A stretch of 6,559 bases of DNA from Aquificota bacterium (GTDB lineage Bacteria > Aquificota > Aquificia > Aquificales > Hydrogenothermaceae): NCBI GenBank assembly GCA_013153295.1, contig JAADEV010000001.1, positions 1 to 6,559 on the forward strand, written 5' to 3'. The notes below the pieces were generated by a model. The model saw nothing but the letters and a program-made list of their open reading frames with translations, was not told the DNA's origin and made no database searches. The position numbers and the translations under genes were made by a program. Below, one piece after another: positions 5,471-6,559 of this stretch. The stretch's first letter is position 1. Each line of letters starts with the position of its first letter.

Positions 5471-6559
5471 ATGCAAAAAACAGAGTTATCCCTACAAGAT
5501 GTATACGAAAAGGCTTTAGCTGGGGAGAGGGTAGACCCTGAAGAGGGTCTCCTTCTCCTTGAAAAAGGGGATTTACTGTCCCTTGGGCAGGTGGCAAACC
5601 ATATTAGAAAGCAAAAACACCCTGATGATGTAGCCACTTTTGTTGTTGACAGAAATATAAACTACACAAATGTGTGTGTTGCCGGTTGTAAATTCTGTGC
5701 ATTTTACAGGGGAGTAAACTCTCCGCAAGCATACACATTAACACTGGAGGAGATATTTAACAAAATACAGGAGCTTGTTGACTGGGGGGGGACAACATTA
5801 CTGATGCAAGGGGGTTTAAACCCAGATTTAGGTATAGATTTTTATATAAACCTTTTTAAAAGTATAAAAGAAAGGTTTCCTTCTATACAGATACACTCTC
5901 TATCCGCCTCAGAGATATACTTCCTGTCAAAGATAGAGGGATTATCTATAAAAGAGGTTCTTAAAATACTACAGGAGGCTGGGCTGGACAGCCTTCCCGG
6001 AGGTGGGGCAGAAATACTTTCAGACAGAATAAGACAAAAAATATCCAACAGCAAAGTTAGTAAAGATGACTGGCTTGAGATACACAGAACAGCCCACAGC
6101 CTTGGAATGAAAACAACAGCTACAATGATGTTTGGACATATAGAAAAGGAAGAGGATATTATTGAACATCTGGAAGCTATTAGACAGCTACAGGACAATT
6201 CCCTACAGGAAGGTAAGGGATACTTTACAGCCTTTATACCTTGGACATTCCAAAAAGGTGGAACAAGGCTTGACCATATAGAGACAGCCACAACTGTATA
6301 CTACCTTAAAGTCCTTGCCCTCTCAAGGATATACCTTGATAACTTTGATAACATACAGTCTTCCCATATTACCCAAACGATGAAGGTCGGGGCGGTAGGG
6401 CTACATTTTGGGGCAAACGATTTAGGTAGCACAATGATAGAGGAGAATGTGGTAGCCTCTACAGGCTGGAAGGTTTCAGCCCCAAGACCGGAAAAGATGG
6501 CACAGATAATAAGGAAAGCCGGCTTCAAACCAGCCCAACGGGACACCTACTACAACATT
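5471..6559 (+). CDS. mqnC: Cyclic dehypoxanthinyl futalosine synthase (3' end cut by the window edge)
   Basis: MqnC is a cytosolic radical SAM enzyme of the futalosine route to menaquinone; it cyclises dehypoxanthine futalosine. The frame is open from the ATG at 5471 to the last base, 363 codons. Family members are around 360-380 residues, so only a few codons are missing. The [4Fe-4S] cluster motif is Cys69-x3-Cys73-x2-Cys76 within NINYTNVCVAGCKFCAFYR (62-80). LMQGGLNPDLG (111-121), LPGGGAEIL (175-183), KTTATMMFGH (214-223) and FTAFIPWTFQ (252-261) are the other family blocks. The INYTN form before the cluster and LPGGGAEIL favour MqnC over MqnE or CofH, which share the fold. AGGA at 5459-5462, inside the end of pepA, lies 8 nt before the ATG. 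The 4-bp gap to pepA suggests co-transcription. A run of eight G (5784-5791) encodes part of Trp105-Gly-Gly. Confidence 0.93.
   Translation, partial: MQKTELSLQDVYEKALAGERVDPEEGLLLLEKGDLLSLGQVANHIRKQKHPDDVATFVVDRNINYTNVCVAGCKFCAFYRGVNSPQAYTLTLEEIFNKIQELVDWGGTTLLMQGGLNPDLGIDFYINLFKSIKERFPSIQIHSLSASEIYFLSKIEGLSIKEVLKILQEAGLDSLPGGGAEILSDRIRQKISNSKVSKDDWLEIHRTAHSLGMKTTATMMFGHIEKEEDIIEHLEAIRQLQDNSLQEGKGYFTAFIPWTFQKGGTRLDHIETATTVYYLKVLALSRIYLDNFDNIQSSHITQTMKVGAVGLHFGANDLGSTMIEENVVASTGWKVSAPRPEKMAQIIRKAGFKPAQRDTYYNI

Noticed and set aside
5842..6291. Open frame on the minus strand, 149 codons, and a second at 6301-6546
   Set aside because: Both are antisense to mqnC; they are Ser/Cys/Ile-rich shadow peptides without start signals.
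5471..6559. Aminofutalosine synthase (MqnE) or CofH as identity of the radical SAM gene
   Set aside because: The INYTN form before the cluster cysteines, the FCAFYR ending, and LPGGGAEIL are the MqnC pattern; MqnE and CofH share the fold but differ in these blocks.
1..6559. CRISPR array, insertion sequence, tRNA, riboswitch or defence locus
   Set aside because: No regularly spaced repeats, transposase motifs, cloverleaf-like stretches or structured leaders are seen; almost all bases are inside recognisable coding sequence.

Overview
The window looks like a gene-dense bacterial chromosome. It is moderately AT-rich, uses AGA/AGG for arginine and ATA for isoleucine heavily, and encodes Lys/Glu-rich proteins. 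Genes abut or overlap with almost no spacers. A Gram-negative envelope (Lnt), the futalosine route to menaquinone (MqnC) and a system II cytochrome c maturation protein (CcsA/ResC-like) together fit a thermophilic chemolithotroph such as a member of the Aquificota (Hydrogenothermaceae-like). That placement is inferred from composition and gene content, not from a marker gene, and is only moderately confident.

Layout. Bases 1-155 encode, on the minus strand, the middle of a CcsA-type haem-handling membrane protein. Bases ~154-435 encode, on the plus strand, the C-terminal part of the same kind of protein. The two pieces point away from each other, so one ccsA gene appears broken by an inversion or by a fold-back assembly join near 145-160. 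Next comes a minus-strand pair, lnt (925-2493) and pyrE (429-983), which overlap by 59 bp; pyrE starts at a TTG with a strong ribosome binding site. A 54-bp divergent promoter region separates lnt from a plus-strand gene for an unrecognised protein with six predicted membrane segments (2548-3306). That gene runs tail-to-tail into minus-strand pgpA (3301-3858), overlapping it by 6 bp. A 111-bp divergent spacer leads to the plus-strand pair pepA (3970-5466) and mqnC (5471 to the window edge), which are 4 bp apart.

How the genes relate. Lnt (lipoprotein N-acylation), PgpA (phosphatidylglycerol synthesis), the unknown membrane protein and CcsA all act at the inner membrane, and MqnC makes the membrane quinone. 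PyrE and PepA are cytosolic housekeeping enzymes. No mobile element, CRISPR array, RNA gene or defence system is visible. The best candidates for a second look are the split, inverted ccsA, the orphan six-helix membrane protein, and the overlapping gene ends.
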